Positions 12,401 through 24,400 of a stretch of DNA of 64,000 nucleotides are shown here, one piece after another (position 1 is the first letter of the stretch; every line of letters starts with the position of its first letter). The position numbers were made by a program, and so were the translations under genes. The DNA is taken from assembly GCA_950097015.1 (NCBI GenBank), contig CATNEN010000001.1:7559001-7623000 (forward strand), given 5' to 3'. The stretch is from Macrostomum hystrix. Lineage: Eukaryota > Platyhelminthes > Macrostomidae. The notes beneath the pieces were generated by a model. It was not told the origin of the DNA, made no database searches, and saw only the letters and a program-made list of their open reading frames with translations.

Positions 12401-15400
12401 CAGAAGCATTTTATTAACTAAACGCGTAATTTAACTCCTAGCACGCCTCCTATCATTTTCGTGTCAAAGAAAAATATGATAAATCTCAAAGCATCGTGCA
12501 AAAAATAACTGAAATTCTATCAGGTTGTCGGACGTCATTGTGATTAGGATTCTAGTGACTAAGGTTTACTTTCGAATGGCGTTTCAAAAAGGCACGATGA
12601 AGATGTGATTGTTTTCAAGTCGTCAGGTTTTTTGCCACGCCAAAAGCTCGATATTTATCTTTGCAGGATTTTACAGCATTTATCAGATCCGTAAAACAAC
12701 AAATTCTAAGCGATGGTTATTCAAAAAGCAGACAAAAAAATAAAATAGTTTTCCAAGACAAGAACCTTGTCCAGTTGTCACAACATATTTCGTCTTCAGC
12801 TCTTAAATATCCAGGATTTTGATAATTTTTTTACAAATACCAATCACCCGATTCAAGGATCGAGCATGACTGACGAAAAGAAAAGCTCTTGTTAACTACA
12901 TTTGATTGCACTGTAGCACATGACACACAAATTCCAAATTTCTAAAAATATCGCTAGAATAAATCGACTCACGTCGTCTTGTACGAGTATATATAGTACA
13001 AGAGTATCATCATTCTCTACCTCGCCTGGCTCCTCTGAAACTCTCTCGTTGCTAGCGGCAGCAGCTTATAAAATCTAATTTCTGGCCTCACTCCACTCGG
13101 CTCACTATTGATCTGGTCCAGCAGCCGCATGCCTACAGGCAAAGGCAGACGTGAGCACACTCATTCTAGATCCCATCTTGTTTCTACTCGTCCTAACACA
13201 GAGACTCAGTTTCTGGCCCCTCTAATCTCTCCCAAGCTAGCCACCATGTCATGCACCCTCGCCCGATCAGACAACCCTCTGACGTTGAAGAGAGAAAGAG
13301 TGAGAGATAATAAACGGTCTGCTGCTTCTACCGTTAGAGTCGGCCTCTGGTGTGTACTTCTAGTGTTGTGTGTGCTCATCACAGTAGCTGATTGCCATCG
13401 CTGCCTGGATGGGAGCGAGGCCAATTTCCCATCATAGAGTGTATAGATTTTTTGTCTGTTAGATGGGGGTAGAGAAATTTTTCCCTAGGAGCGATGTTTG
13501 AGTCGGTTGCTAGCCGTTATAGATTGGTTGGCAGTGTCAAGTGCCAGATGCTTCATCTTTGAAGAAGGATTCAGTCTCCCTCTCCGTCTCTCTCTCGTCA
13601 TGGACTGCTTGAACCGAAACAATACTTAACTGCCAACCAGTGAAATCAATAAAGAATGTAGATTATGGGGTTAAAGGGAGAAAACTACTAGGCAGAGTGG
13701 ATGTACGCACGATCTGACGATGATTAAGTCCGGATGTGCATCCAATTGTGTGTGCTCAATTATCGTTCGAAGGTATCGCTCGTGCTAGTAAATAACTGAA
13801 AATTGAGCGACTACCGCTGCAGTTATACGAGTCTTTAATGTACTTTAATGTCCTCGCGCGCGTATTTAAAAGAGGCATAAAATTTTCGGTCTGAAATTAA
13901 TCTGGTTTATTTTTATTTTTCCTGAAATTGCATCTGAAATTCGAGACAGATAGTCCCGTCTGGTTAAAATTTTATCAACACCCACAGCGCAGGAATAATG
14001 CATGACTCAAGCGTGTCACGTTGCATCGTCAATAATAAAACGATAACCGCCCATGGGAGCGCAGTCGTGCTGGGCAAAGCTTGGTCTCGGAAGTGCTCAA
14101 CGACCGATATCGTCTTACAGGCTGAGTCGAATATTTGAACCGTTCAATTTAATGCAATAAATGCAATTCAGCTGTTTGATGTAGCTAAAATTATGTTTCT
14201 TTTTTTGACTATCGAGTTTAAATTGACATTTCAACTCAAATTTGTTGTAGTCATTACAAAAGTTTTCACTGTCGAAAAACACTGATGCTGGAGCGCAAAG
14301 CCCGGAGTAAGTCCTTTGTCTGACGATACGAAATGCATATTTATGACCCCGGTCCGACTCGGTAAAAACCCGATCCCAGTTAATTAGTTACCTAGTTATC
14401 CCTAACGAACAAGAGAACGAAAAAATGCACAGTTCTCCACTTCCCATAAAAAGTAACTTATGATGGTGCTGTGACTACTGATAGCAGTAGATATAAAGAC
14501 TTTTAATACGGCTGGTGTCCAAAATTTTCTGCACATTCTACTCATGGTATGTATTTAACAGCAGCTGAACTGGGCCAACTGGGCATTAATAATCTTAATC
14601 AGGCACATAAATATTTGCCCTGGATTTAGAACGAACTTTCAGGGGAGCCCCCTTCTCAAACCACTAGACTCTATATCAGGGGTCGGAAAACTCCGTCCCG
14701 CGGGCCAGATGCGGCCCTCGAAGCTCCCAAATCCGACCCATTGCCCCTACAGTATCCTGTTTCATCTTTCCCCTTCCTCATCTCTCCTCAGTCTCGTCTC
14801 TCCCGTGTCTCATCTCTCCTCAGTCTCGTCTCTCCCGTGTCTCATCTCTCACGTGTCTCATCTCTCACGCGTCTCATCTCTCCTCAGTCTCGTCTCTCCT
14901 GTGTCTCATCTCTCCTCAGTCTCGTCTCTCCCGTGTCTCATCTCTCCTCAGTCTCGTCTCTCCCGTGTCTCATCTCTCCTCAGTCTCGTCTCTCCCGTGT
15001 CTCATCTCTCCTCAGTCTCGTCTCTCCCGTGTCTCATCTCTCCTCAGTCTCGTCTCTCCCGTGTCTCATCTCTCCTCAGTCTCGTCTCTCCCGTGTCTCA
15101 TCTCTCACGTGTCTCATCTCTCACGTGTCTCATCTCTCCCGTGTCTCATCTCTCACGTGTCTCATCTCTCACGCGTCTCATCTCTCACGTGTCTCGTCTC
15201 TCCCGTGTCTCATCTCTCACGTGTCTCATCTCTCACGTGTCTCATCTCTCACGTGTCTCATCTCTCACGCGTCTCATCTCTCCCGTGTCTCATCTCTCAC
15301 GTGTCTCATCTCTCACGCGTCTCATCTCTCACGTGTCTCGTCTCTCCCGTGTCTCATCTCTCCTCAGTCTCGTCTCTCCCGTGCCTCATCTCTCACGTGT

Positions 15401-18400
15401 CTCATCTCTCACGTGTCTCATCTCCTCAGCTGTCATCTCTTCTCTGTCTGATCTCTCCCCTATCTCATATTTCTACAGTCGATGCGGCCCGCTGTCGTCT
15501 TTTAGGTTCTCTCTTTGGCCGTCTCGCTAATAAGTTTGCCGCCCCCTGCTGCGCATGCTGTACTGTATAATACTTTCGATCAAATTGCCCAAAGTGAGCC
15601 CTAAAGTTATCATAACGTTATTATTTGTGAAAAAAAATTCAAGGGAAAAACCATTAAGTGAATTAATTAACTCACCTCAATAACAGTCTTGTCCTTCTCG
15701 CCTCCGCTGCCCTGCCGCACAACAGCGGTGCTAATCCGACTGACAACTTTGGTACCCTGGCTGCTCAGAAACCCGGTTAGACCTGTCTGAGGAGCCGCTG
15801 GTTGAGCTGATTGTAGCTGCGGCTGCGGCTGCTGTGGCGGCGGCTGAGGTGGCGCTGTTGTGGGCATTGCTTGATGCGTGTTTCTAGAGAACAGACTGCT
15901 CATTGTGGACAGAAAGCCACCCCCGCTTGTTTGTCCTGTACGCTCCTCCAACGAGCGCTGCTTCGGCAGCTGCTGCAAGGACGTTAGATTCGACGACTGA
16001 CGTGTTTCTTGAACATCCATCACCGATGGTAGCATGGGAGCTTCTCGAGAGCGCTCAGTAAGCAACGGCGGCGTGGGCGAAATATTTTTTCTACCCTCGG
16101 CCATCTCGGGTGATGCTAAATTTCGGTCGTAATCCAAGTCGGCTTCTTCTTCTTCCTCATCGAGTGGCATTGCAATAGCCTTTGCTCTCTGTACTATTAT
16201 GGGGTGAATAATAGGCTCCTCAATGGAGACGTCTTCTTCTGGTCTGGAAGCAGAAGCCTGCAGAGGCTGCTGCTGTTGAAAAGATTGCTGCTGAAGCTGC
16301 GATTCAGGTAACGCTGTTTGTGGCGCTTGTGGCTTCTGGTGCTGCTGAGGGTGCATGGTATGAACACTTGACTCTGCTTGCTGCTGATGCAACTGACGTT
16401 GCTGCTGCTGCTGCTGAGGATGCATTGGGTCTATTTCCCACTGTTGTTGCTGCTCATGCTGGTGTTGTTGACGATGCTGTTCTTGTTGACGTCGTTCGTT
16501 TTGTGTCTGAATGGACATCTGTTGAACTGCAGGCGGTGGGGAAACAATAGCAGCGCCATGGATCTTCATGGACGTAATATCAGCCTGTTGTCGAGGCATT
16601 GCTGGGGCCATCAGTGGTGGAGACGGCGTCCTTCTTGCCACTCTGAGGCTTGTTTCCTCTACACGAGAAGCCTCTGATATTGCACCTTTGGATGAGGCCT
16701 CACTTACTCTTGATGATAGCGGCTCAATTTGTTGCTCAGCCGTTGGTGCTTGGTAGGCAGCCGACGCAACTGCTGAAGCAACCTTTCTCGGCACGACTGG
16801 CGATTCGTAAACTGTCTTTGACGACCCACTGCTGTCTGTCCTTTCTCGTGCAATAGTTGCTGAGGCTAATGGCTGTCTATTGATTTGAGCTTGAACAGGT
16901 GGTGATGTCTGGAACTGAGCCGGCGGAGGCGGCAGAGGCGGTGACGCTGGTGGTGCTGCCGCAACTGCGGCGGATATCGCAATCGCAGCTGCTGAAGATG
17001 CAGCTGCGGATGCCAGCGACGGTTGAGGAGGCCCACGATGTAACTGCTCCTGCTTCGCAGGTGGATTTTGCTGCGAGGGTGGTGGGGTTGGCTGCTGCTG
17101 CGCTGGTGGCGGTGGCGGTGGAGGTACTGGAGGTGGGGGAAGCGACTTTCTGCGAGCTGATGGTTGCGAATGCTGTTGGACAGGCACTGGAGCCACGGAT
17201 GACCCTCTGGCCGGAGTCGATGGGGCAGTTTCGATTAAGCGTCCTGTTATGCGCCGCTTCTCAGCTGAAGCTGCAGCCGGCACTGGCTGATGATGCGGTT
17301 GCCTGACGTCTTTGGCGACTAACCTGACGACGGCAACTTCTTCCATCTTGCGAAATTTGGATTCTGCTGAGCTGCTCTGCTGCACAGTCTCAAGCGTTAG
17401 CGAGTCAGTGCTAGACGCGATAGTGGCAGCGTAGGAAGCCACATCCATGGCAGCCCCGTCACGGGAAATATTTGCTCGCAGTCGCTGATTTAGTTCATCT
17501 CCTGTGTCTGGTACCGGAATGTGCAGCTCTGCAGATGATGATTGCGGAACTAAAACTGTCTCCCGGTTTTCCCGGACACTTGAATTCTTAGAAACTTCCG
17601 TCTTGCTTAACTCAATTTCTTGCCGCCATCGCCGGCTTTCATCAATATCGTCCGGGTCGTCTTGAGTGGCCATCTCGGTGTACGGCTGAGCGTACAATGC
17701 CTCGCCAGTGCTGAGTGGTGAGAGCGGCGGAGACAGGCCGTAGAACTCGGGAAAAGAGTTGCGACGCTGCCTTGGCGATACCGGAGGACTTTCGAATGCG
17801 CCAACTGATGTAGGAGGCACTGAACCTGCTGAAGCGTCTAATGATTGCGGTGCACCGGGTCGTCGAAGATTCAAATGCTGATGCTGATGCTGGTAATGAT
17901 GAGAGTGATGGAGCTGATGAGCTGTATGCTGAGGTGATGCGTCTGACTCACTCGCTACGTTTCGTCTTGCCGGCTGCTGTCTAGGATGTCGCGAGTCGTC
18001 AGTCACAGCCGCTGTCACTCTAACTCCAGTTGGCGAGTTTTCTTCCGAGGCAACAGATCTTGGCGCAGTCTGTTGCTTGTGCTGCGGTTGCTGTTGTTGC
18101 AGCTGTTGCTGCCGAGGATGACGCGAGTCGTTCAGCAGGGAAGATGCTGCTGCTCTAACAGAAGCTGGTGCGCCACTGTCAGCTGTGGCAGCTCGGAAAG
18201 TATGCTGATCCTGTGGCTGAGGAAGCTGCCTCTGGGGCCGTATATCGTCGGATGTTTGCACGATTCTTCTAACAGTTGCTGGCGAACTGCTTTCGGAGAC
18301 TACGGCTCTGAAGGGATGCTGATCCTGCAGCTGGGGGAGCTGCCGTTGATGCCGGGGTTCCTCTGGCGATTGTGCTGAACGTCTAGTGGAAACTGGCGAG

Positions 18401-21400
18401 CTGTTTTCAGATACGTCGCCTCTACAAACCTTTTGATCCAGCGGCTGAGGTAGCTGCCGTTGATGCCTCTGGTCTTCTGATTCTTGTACAGATCTTCTAA
18501 TCTGTGCCGGAGAACTGCTCTCAGAGACGACAGCTCTGGAAGAATTCTGCTGCTTCTGTTGTTGTTGCTGGGGATGACGCAAATCGTCTGAAACCGATGC
18601 AGTAGATCTAGAAGTTGTCGGCAAGTCAGTTCTGTTCAACTGTTCTTGCTGCTCTAGATGATGCTGACGTTGGTTTCGTGAATCTTCCAATAAAGGCGCA
18701 GATGCTCTTGCAACGCTAGGCGAACTTGTTGCTGAAACAGATGTTCTCTGAGGATGCTCCGCGTGCCTTGGCTGTCTGGAATCGTCCGTAACAGAAGACG
18801 TCGACCTTACAACAGACGTCGAGCTAGCTCCACAGACGGCATTCTTAGGAGGATTGAATTTGGGTTGGTGATGCTGTTGCTGCTCTGGCTGGACAGCGAC
18901 AGCCTCTTCACTGCGGGGCAGGCGTCTAAGGGCCAACCTCAGCGGCGGCTGCGGTGACGACTGACCAGATCCTGGCCCGATCGATGCTGAAGTTGCTGTT
19001 GCTGCTGCGGCGGCTGCAATGGCGAATCGAAGCTGGTATTTATTGTTTGCTTGGCTAGCCGAGCTAAAAGCCAACTGGTGAGATGGAATAAGATCGAGCA
19101 AAGCTGGGACAGATAGATCTGAAGACAAGCAAAGATGCGTTCTCGCACTGGTTGTCTGCTTCGATGTAATGTCCAGGGGGCCAGTGGTTCTTCTGTGTCA
19201 GCAGAAGTGTGCCAGCATTTGATCGATCCCAATGGCTTCGAAATCCTGGCGCCAAATGCTCTAAGCGAGGGCCTCTGCTCTTATCCGTCCAGTCTCCTAT
19301 AGCTATAGCTACATGGGGAAGCGAAGCGCGCGATCGAGAGCTCTGGTCCCAGCCTCCTCTATCCCCACTTCGCCCCACCCGAAAGACAGCGCCCACACGG
19401 ACAAACACAACAGCTCTTGTGTTCCTATAACGTGCGGCGCTCATTTTCCCCTCTTAGTTTGAGCCGTCTCTGCTTATCCCCCTTCCCGGCTAACACATAT
19501 GGCCGTTCCCTGTTATGCCTGTCGCGACCCCAACACAGCATTAGTGCCATATGGTCGCCTCCGCTTCAACTATCCGAAACGTCGAAGCGTAAACAGTACT
19601 TCAAACAAGAACATAAATGTACTAGTACATTTACAGATGTACGAGTAGTACGAACCTAAAACAAGACTGGGAAGAAGCAATTATTAGAGGCCTAGGGTGA
19701 GCAAACTGTCTAGATGCGAGCATTTTTGCTTGTCGAAGGATATCTAGGAATATTTGTGCATCTAGCTAGTCCTGCTCCATAGCCCAGCCCAGATAACATA
19801 TACCGTGGAGATCAGCAGCTTAGTGGAGATCTGTCGGCTTTGCGTTAATCCAGCGTAACATTTTCCATTTCTACCCAACTCATCTTTCTTCTCAGGCTAA
19901 AAGTTGGTCTGTGTCTAGCAAGCTCTCTATATTGCTCAAACATGGTTGCCTGTACTTTATGCCTCATTTTAAATCAAATGCTCTCAACAGTAGAAAGACC
20001 TCGTACTTCAAATACCCATTGCCAGCATCACGGTAGCTCCCAAACCTAACAACCGATTTTCGTTAAAGTCCGACATGTGGATCAATTTTGAAATATGTAA
20101 AATATGAAAAAAATTGCAATAACCTCCGTGTTCTTTCTACTGTAAAGGCTACGGCGTCGGTTGTCTTAATTTTTACGTTTTCTGATGGCTCAGTGACATT
20201 CACAAAACATACGAGCTAAAAATCTGGCACAAATGCTCTTTGTGTTTGTCTTTGTTCAAATAAACTTACTTGAAGTGGAGCCTGCGTTGGTGACGTCAAT
20301 TGCGCCGGATGCGTCCGATGCGGTCATTCCGAGGTCCTCCGGTGTGTACACCCCAGCAGCCGGTCTGGGCCGATTGGGGAAACTGCGCCTGCGCCTCATA
20401 ACTGGCGACCCCGCCGACGGGGACCTGTTAGAGCCGCTCATTTCGTCGTAAAACGAGAAGGACTGGGTGCGCTCCACTTTGCGTGAGGAGTTCATCTGCG
20501 GTGTGGCGTTGTCAAGCGGCATTTTCTTAGAAAACTATGCATAGACTCGACAGGAGACTTTAACTTTACTCGTGAGTTTAATACTACCGGGAAACTTTAC
20601 TATTTTTTAAAACTACTTTAGTGCTTTAAATTCACTCAGGTGTTTTCAAGATCTGCTCATTCAACAAGTTTTTTACTGTTCTGATCATCCTACTAGCTCA
20701 TCCTACTAAACAGCTTAGCAATCTGTCACCGTCATTCTAAAGTCGATAACATTTCCAAATACATCAGCGAAAATTTAATAAATTGCCACCTAAAAAACTA
20801 TCTTCTGGTAGTCCTAAAAATAAGGTAAATCCGTAATCTTAGCTGTCACATTATTTACGCCGTGACAATCATTTTACCGTCTTGTCTCACCTTAAGCAGC
20901 GTCTGCAAGGAAATTGGCTGGTGCCTTAGACCGTGGTACCATGCACCGCTTGACATGGCCAAGTGCCGCTTCTTCTGGCAGATCGAGCACATCCACTCGG
21001 CAAACTAGAAAATAAAAATAAAAACAGAAGCGGGTGAACACGGCTAGCGGGATTGAGAAGAAAAGAACTGTTTTAATACGCATGTCTGCCTGCAGTATTC
21101 TACTAATAGTAGAATAAAGTGATGGTACACTACTAGTTGGCCATATTCTCGCAAAAATATTCACGAGCAGCAACTCTGCTTCATTCTGTTGATTCCTAAG
21201 CACACCTTTTCACATATCTGTAATTACAGTTTTTTCCATGCGTGAACGTGTTACCTCTCAGACACACATCATAGTGCCGTTGCTGAGTTAAGTTGCTGAG
21301 TAATAACAGGTCTTCCTTTCATTGTCTAGAAATGGGGCTTGTGGCAGAGCGGTCTAACGCGTTGCCTCTCACCCCAAGGTCCTTGAGCTCGATGTCGCGG

Positions 21401-24400
21401 CGAGGCCTCATTTATATGGGGCGCAGCCGCGGAGGGAAGTCTTGGGGGCTTGTCGTGCAATTTACGCCCTTGATGGCCAACCGTACAAGGCACAGTGAGT
21501 CTGTACACTGCCTGACGATGAGTAAGTCTCGATATCTGTGTGCGAGTGTGCTCAGGAGTCAGCGAAATGGGCAGAATTGCCTCCTCGCCGGTGTGACCAA
21601 ATAATATGCCACTTTGAGCCGTATTCGATGAGCCGTATTCAGGATGTGCTACTTATCAACCATCTAGCTAATTATTTTACCTTATTGAACAGCTTCATCA
21701 ATCAAAGCTAGGTATATGCGTGCGTAAATTGATTTAAAATTTAGAACTTCAAATCTGCCGCCTGATATGAAGAAAAGCAAAAACCGAATGGCATTGGAGA
21801 TTAAAGTGACTAACTCAGCTGTAACGCGAAGCAAAAAAGAAAGCATCCAAGAACCCCCTTGAGACACTTGAGACGTTCGGAGTAGAGCTGCAGGTCCCTC
21901 ACAAAGGAAGCAGCATTTTCGGCATCAAAGGCGATACATACGCAGCTTGGAATATTGGAAAATTAATTCACTAGTGAACTGGGGTGCGAGTGTGAGCCTA
22001 TCTGTCATCAGGGCCTATGCACCAATGCAGCTACGATATCCTTGCATTTGCAGCCTATTCCCATTGTACTCCGGGCGATAGCGATATGTTTTCGTTCGCA
22101 AAAGAGGCAGTGTACTTTAACCTACTGGCGAGTGTATTTGGGAACTGGGAAGGCATAAGCTAAACACAGCGAGTCACTGATAAGAAAAAAGATATGAATT
22201 AGCAATCCTGCTTTGCCTTCATCCGGTATTTTTTGTCAAACGAATGCAAATCAAAATTTAAATTGGCCTGTGTTGTCTGTTTAAATGGAGACGTGTAGCG
22301 CTATTTTCAAATCAAACCCTCCATTTTCTAATAGGCATTGTGTGCGGTTGTTTTCAATTTAGATTGATTCGCAGTTAGACATGCAACCATTTTTTGTTTA
22401 ATTCATTGCCAAATCTAACAATGCCGAGCATGACACATCACTAACGATGAGTAAACTGATGTATATTTTGTTATTAACAACATACCTCCCTTAGTGCCTA
22501 ATGCATTTGTTGGATATTTTGTGGCATCTGAAACGTGTTACTCGTTACTAATGCCAGTATTTATCCACAATATACTATCATCTTATCCCATGATCACATC
22601 CCAATTCCCTTCGTCACATCCCAATATTCACCCAAATAATAAATTCCCAATTTTGATCCCATCTTTATATCCATCCCATAATTCGTTAATATTATTTTCA
22701 TGAGGGCTGCAGGCAATGGCACATCATTTGGTGACATTAGACCCTCTGCCAGCGAGTAGGCAATTCTGCCCAATCCGCTGACTCCTGAGCACACACGCAC
22801 ACAGATACCGTACACACAGAAACATACTCACGCAGTGCACACTCTCACTGTGCGCTGGAGGTTGGCCATCGAGGGCGTAAATTGCACTACAATCCGTTGA
22901 GTCTTCTCTCTGTGGCCTCGACGCATTTTCGAGCTCATGAACCATCATCCGAGATGTCAACGCGTTAGAACCCTCTGCCACACTCCTCTATATTCATTAA
23001 ATTATCCCATGCCTAACCAATCAGGCTTAAAAAAATAAAATCAATCGACATTTAAAGCTTCTCACTTTATTTCCAGAATCGTTGCAGAAATTGCCGCAGT
23101 CGTAGCACACAAGCCGCTGGCACTCGGTGCATTTGTAGTCGCTCTTCGCTAAATTGATATCATTCTCTAGGCACAGCGGGCATTTGTTACCGCTGCAATC
23201 GAGCGCCACCGTCGATGTGTGCCGACTAGCCCGATCTTCTTGCGACTGGACGCTCAACTCGAGACGCCTGAAATGGAATCGGGCATTTGTATGGGGGATT
23301 TTTTCGAAGCCATTGGGGTTTGGCCCTTGTGGGCATCGATTGCAAGACAAGCCTCCAACCCTTTTTCTGCGGCTGTGGCCCAAATCAAACATGGTCTCAA
23401 GCTCAGGGACCTTGGTGCGATAGTTGGACGCGTTAATGCTGTCACACAACCTCATCGTTTGTCAGCTGCATCGAATGGCTACCTCATGAACCATTGAGAA
23501 CAAAAATACGCCACGGAATCGAGCTCAGGGACCTTGGTGCGAGAGGCAAACGTGTGAGACCTGCTCTGCCACTCATTTCCACAGGAATTCCTACAATTGG
23601 GATTCTATAAAGGCAAAATATATTGAATACTCGATTTACCGAAAACAAACAAATAGATAGGTTGAATTTACTGTACCGTATTTACTTCAACCGAAAGTTA
23701 ATAGTAAAGTTCTAACATATGCGTTCTGACATTTAAGAATCGATCGATGTTTCATTCAATATCAAATTTCAACTAGACTAGCCGGAGTTAAAAGTTTGAA
23801 AAAATGCAAATTCAGCAGTAACACAGGCGGACTATAGTCATTGGGACAGCAGGCTAGCATTGGCGGGCGAAAAAATATGCTAATTTTTATGGATCTTTGG
23901 ACGTCTCAATTTCGACTGCGAAAACTACATATGTGACTGTGATGTCTAGGGAGTGTTGTATACGTATTCAGCATTACAGTTCTAATGTTCACGTATCTCT
24001 GCAGTTTATTATTCAAACTTGACACTCGTAACAGTTCAGTTCAGTAGCAGTTCACTTCGGTAGCAGTTCACTTCAGTAACAGTTCAGTTCAGTAGCAGTT
24101 CACTTCGGTAACAGTTCACTTCAGTAACAGTTCAGTTCAGTAACAGTTCACTTCAGTAACAGTTCAGTTCAGTAGCAGTTCACTTCGGTAACAGTTCACT
24201 TCAGTAACAGTTCACTTCAGTAACAGTTCACTTCAGTAGCAGTTTACTTCAGTAACAGTTCACTTCAGTAACAGTTCACTTCAGTAACAGTTCACTTCAG
24301 TAACAGTTCACTTCAGTAACAGTTCACTTCAGTAGCAGTTTACTTCAGTAACAGTTCACTTCAGTAACAGTTCAGTTCAGTAGCAGTTCACTTCGGTAAC

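Noticed and set aside
13108-13437. 109-codon plus-strand frame with a hydrophobic segment and an upstream TATA-like tatatatag
   Set aside because: A hydrophobic WCVLLVLCVLITVADC stretch exists, but it is late in the frame, there is no family resemblance and the opposite strand is also open. Kept only as a note.
20892-21203. 103-codon frame (VCRVDVLDLPEEAALGHVKR)
   Set aside because: It overlaps zinc-finger exon 3 in the wrong frame; the correct frame gives EWMCSICQKKRHLA with matching phase.
21335-21420. Functional tRNA-Leu gene
   Set aside because: A- and B-box-like motifs are present, but no cloverleaf can be completed and the body repeats at 22715-22990; a tRNA-derived SINE fits better.
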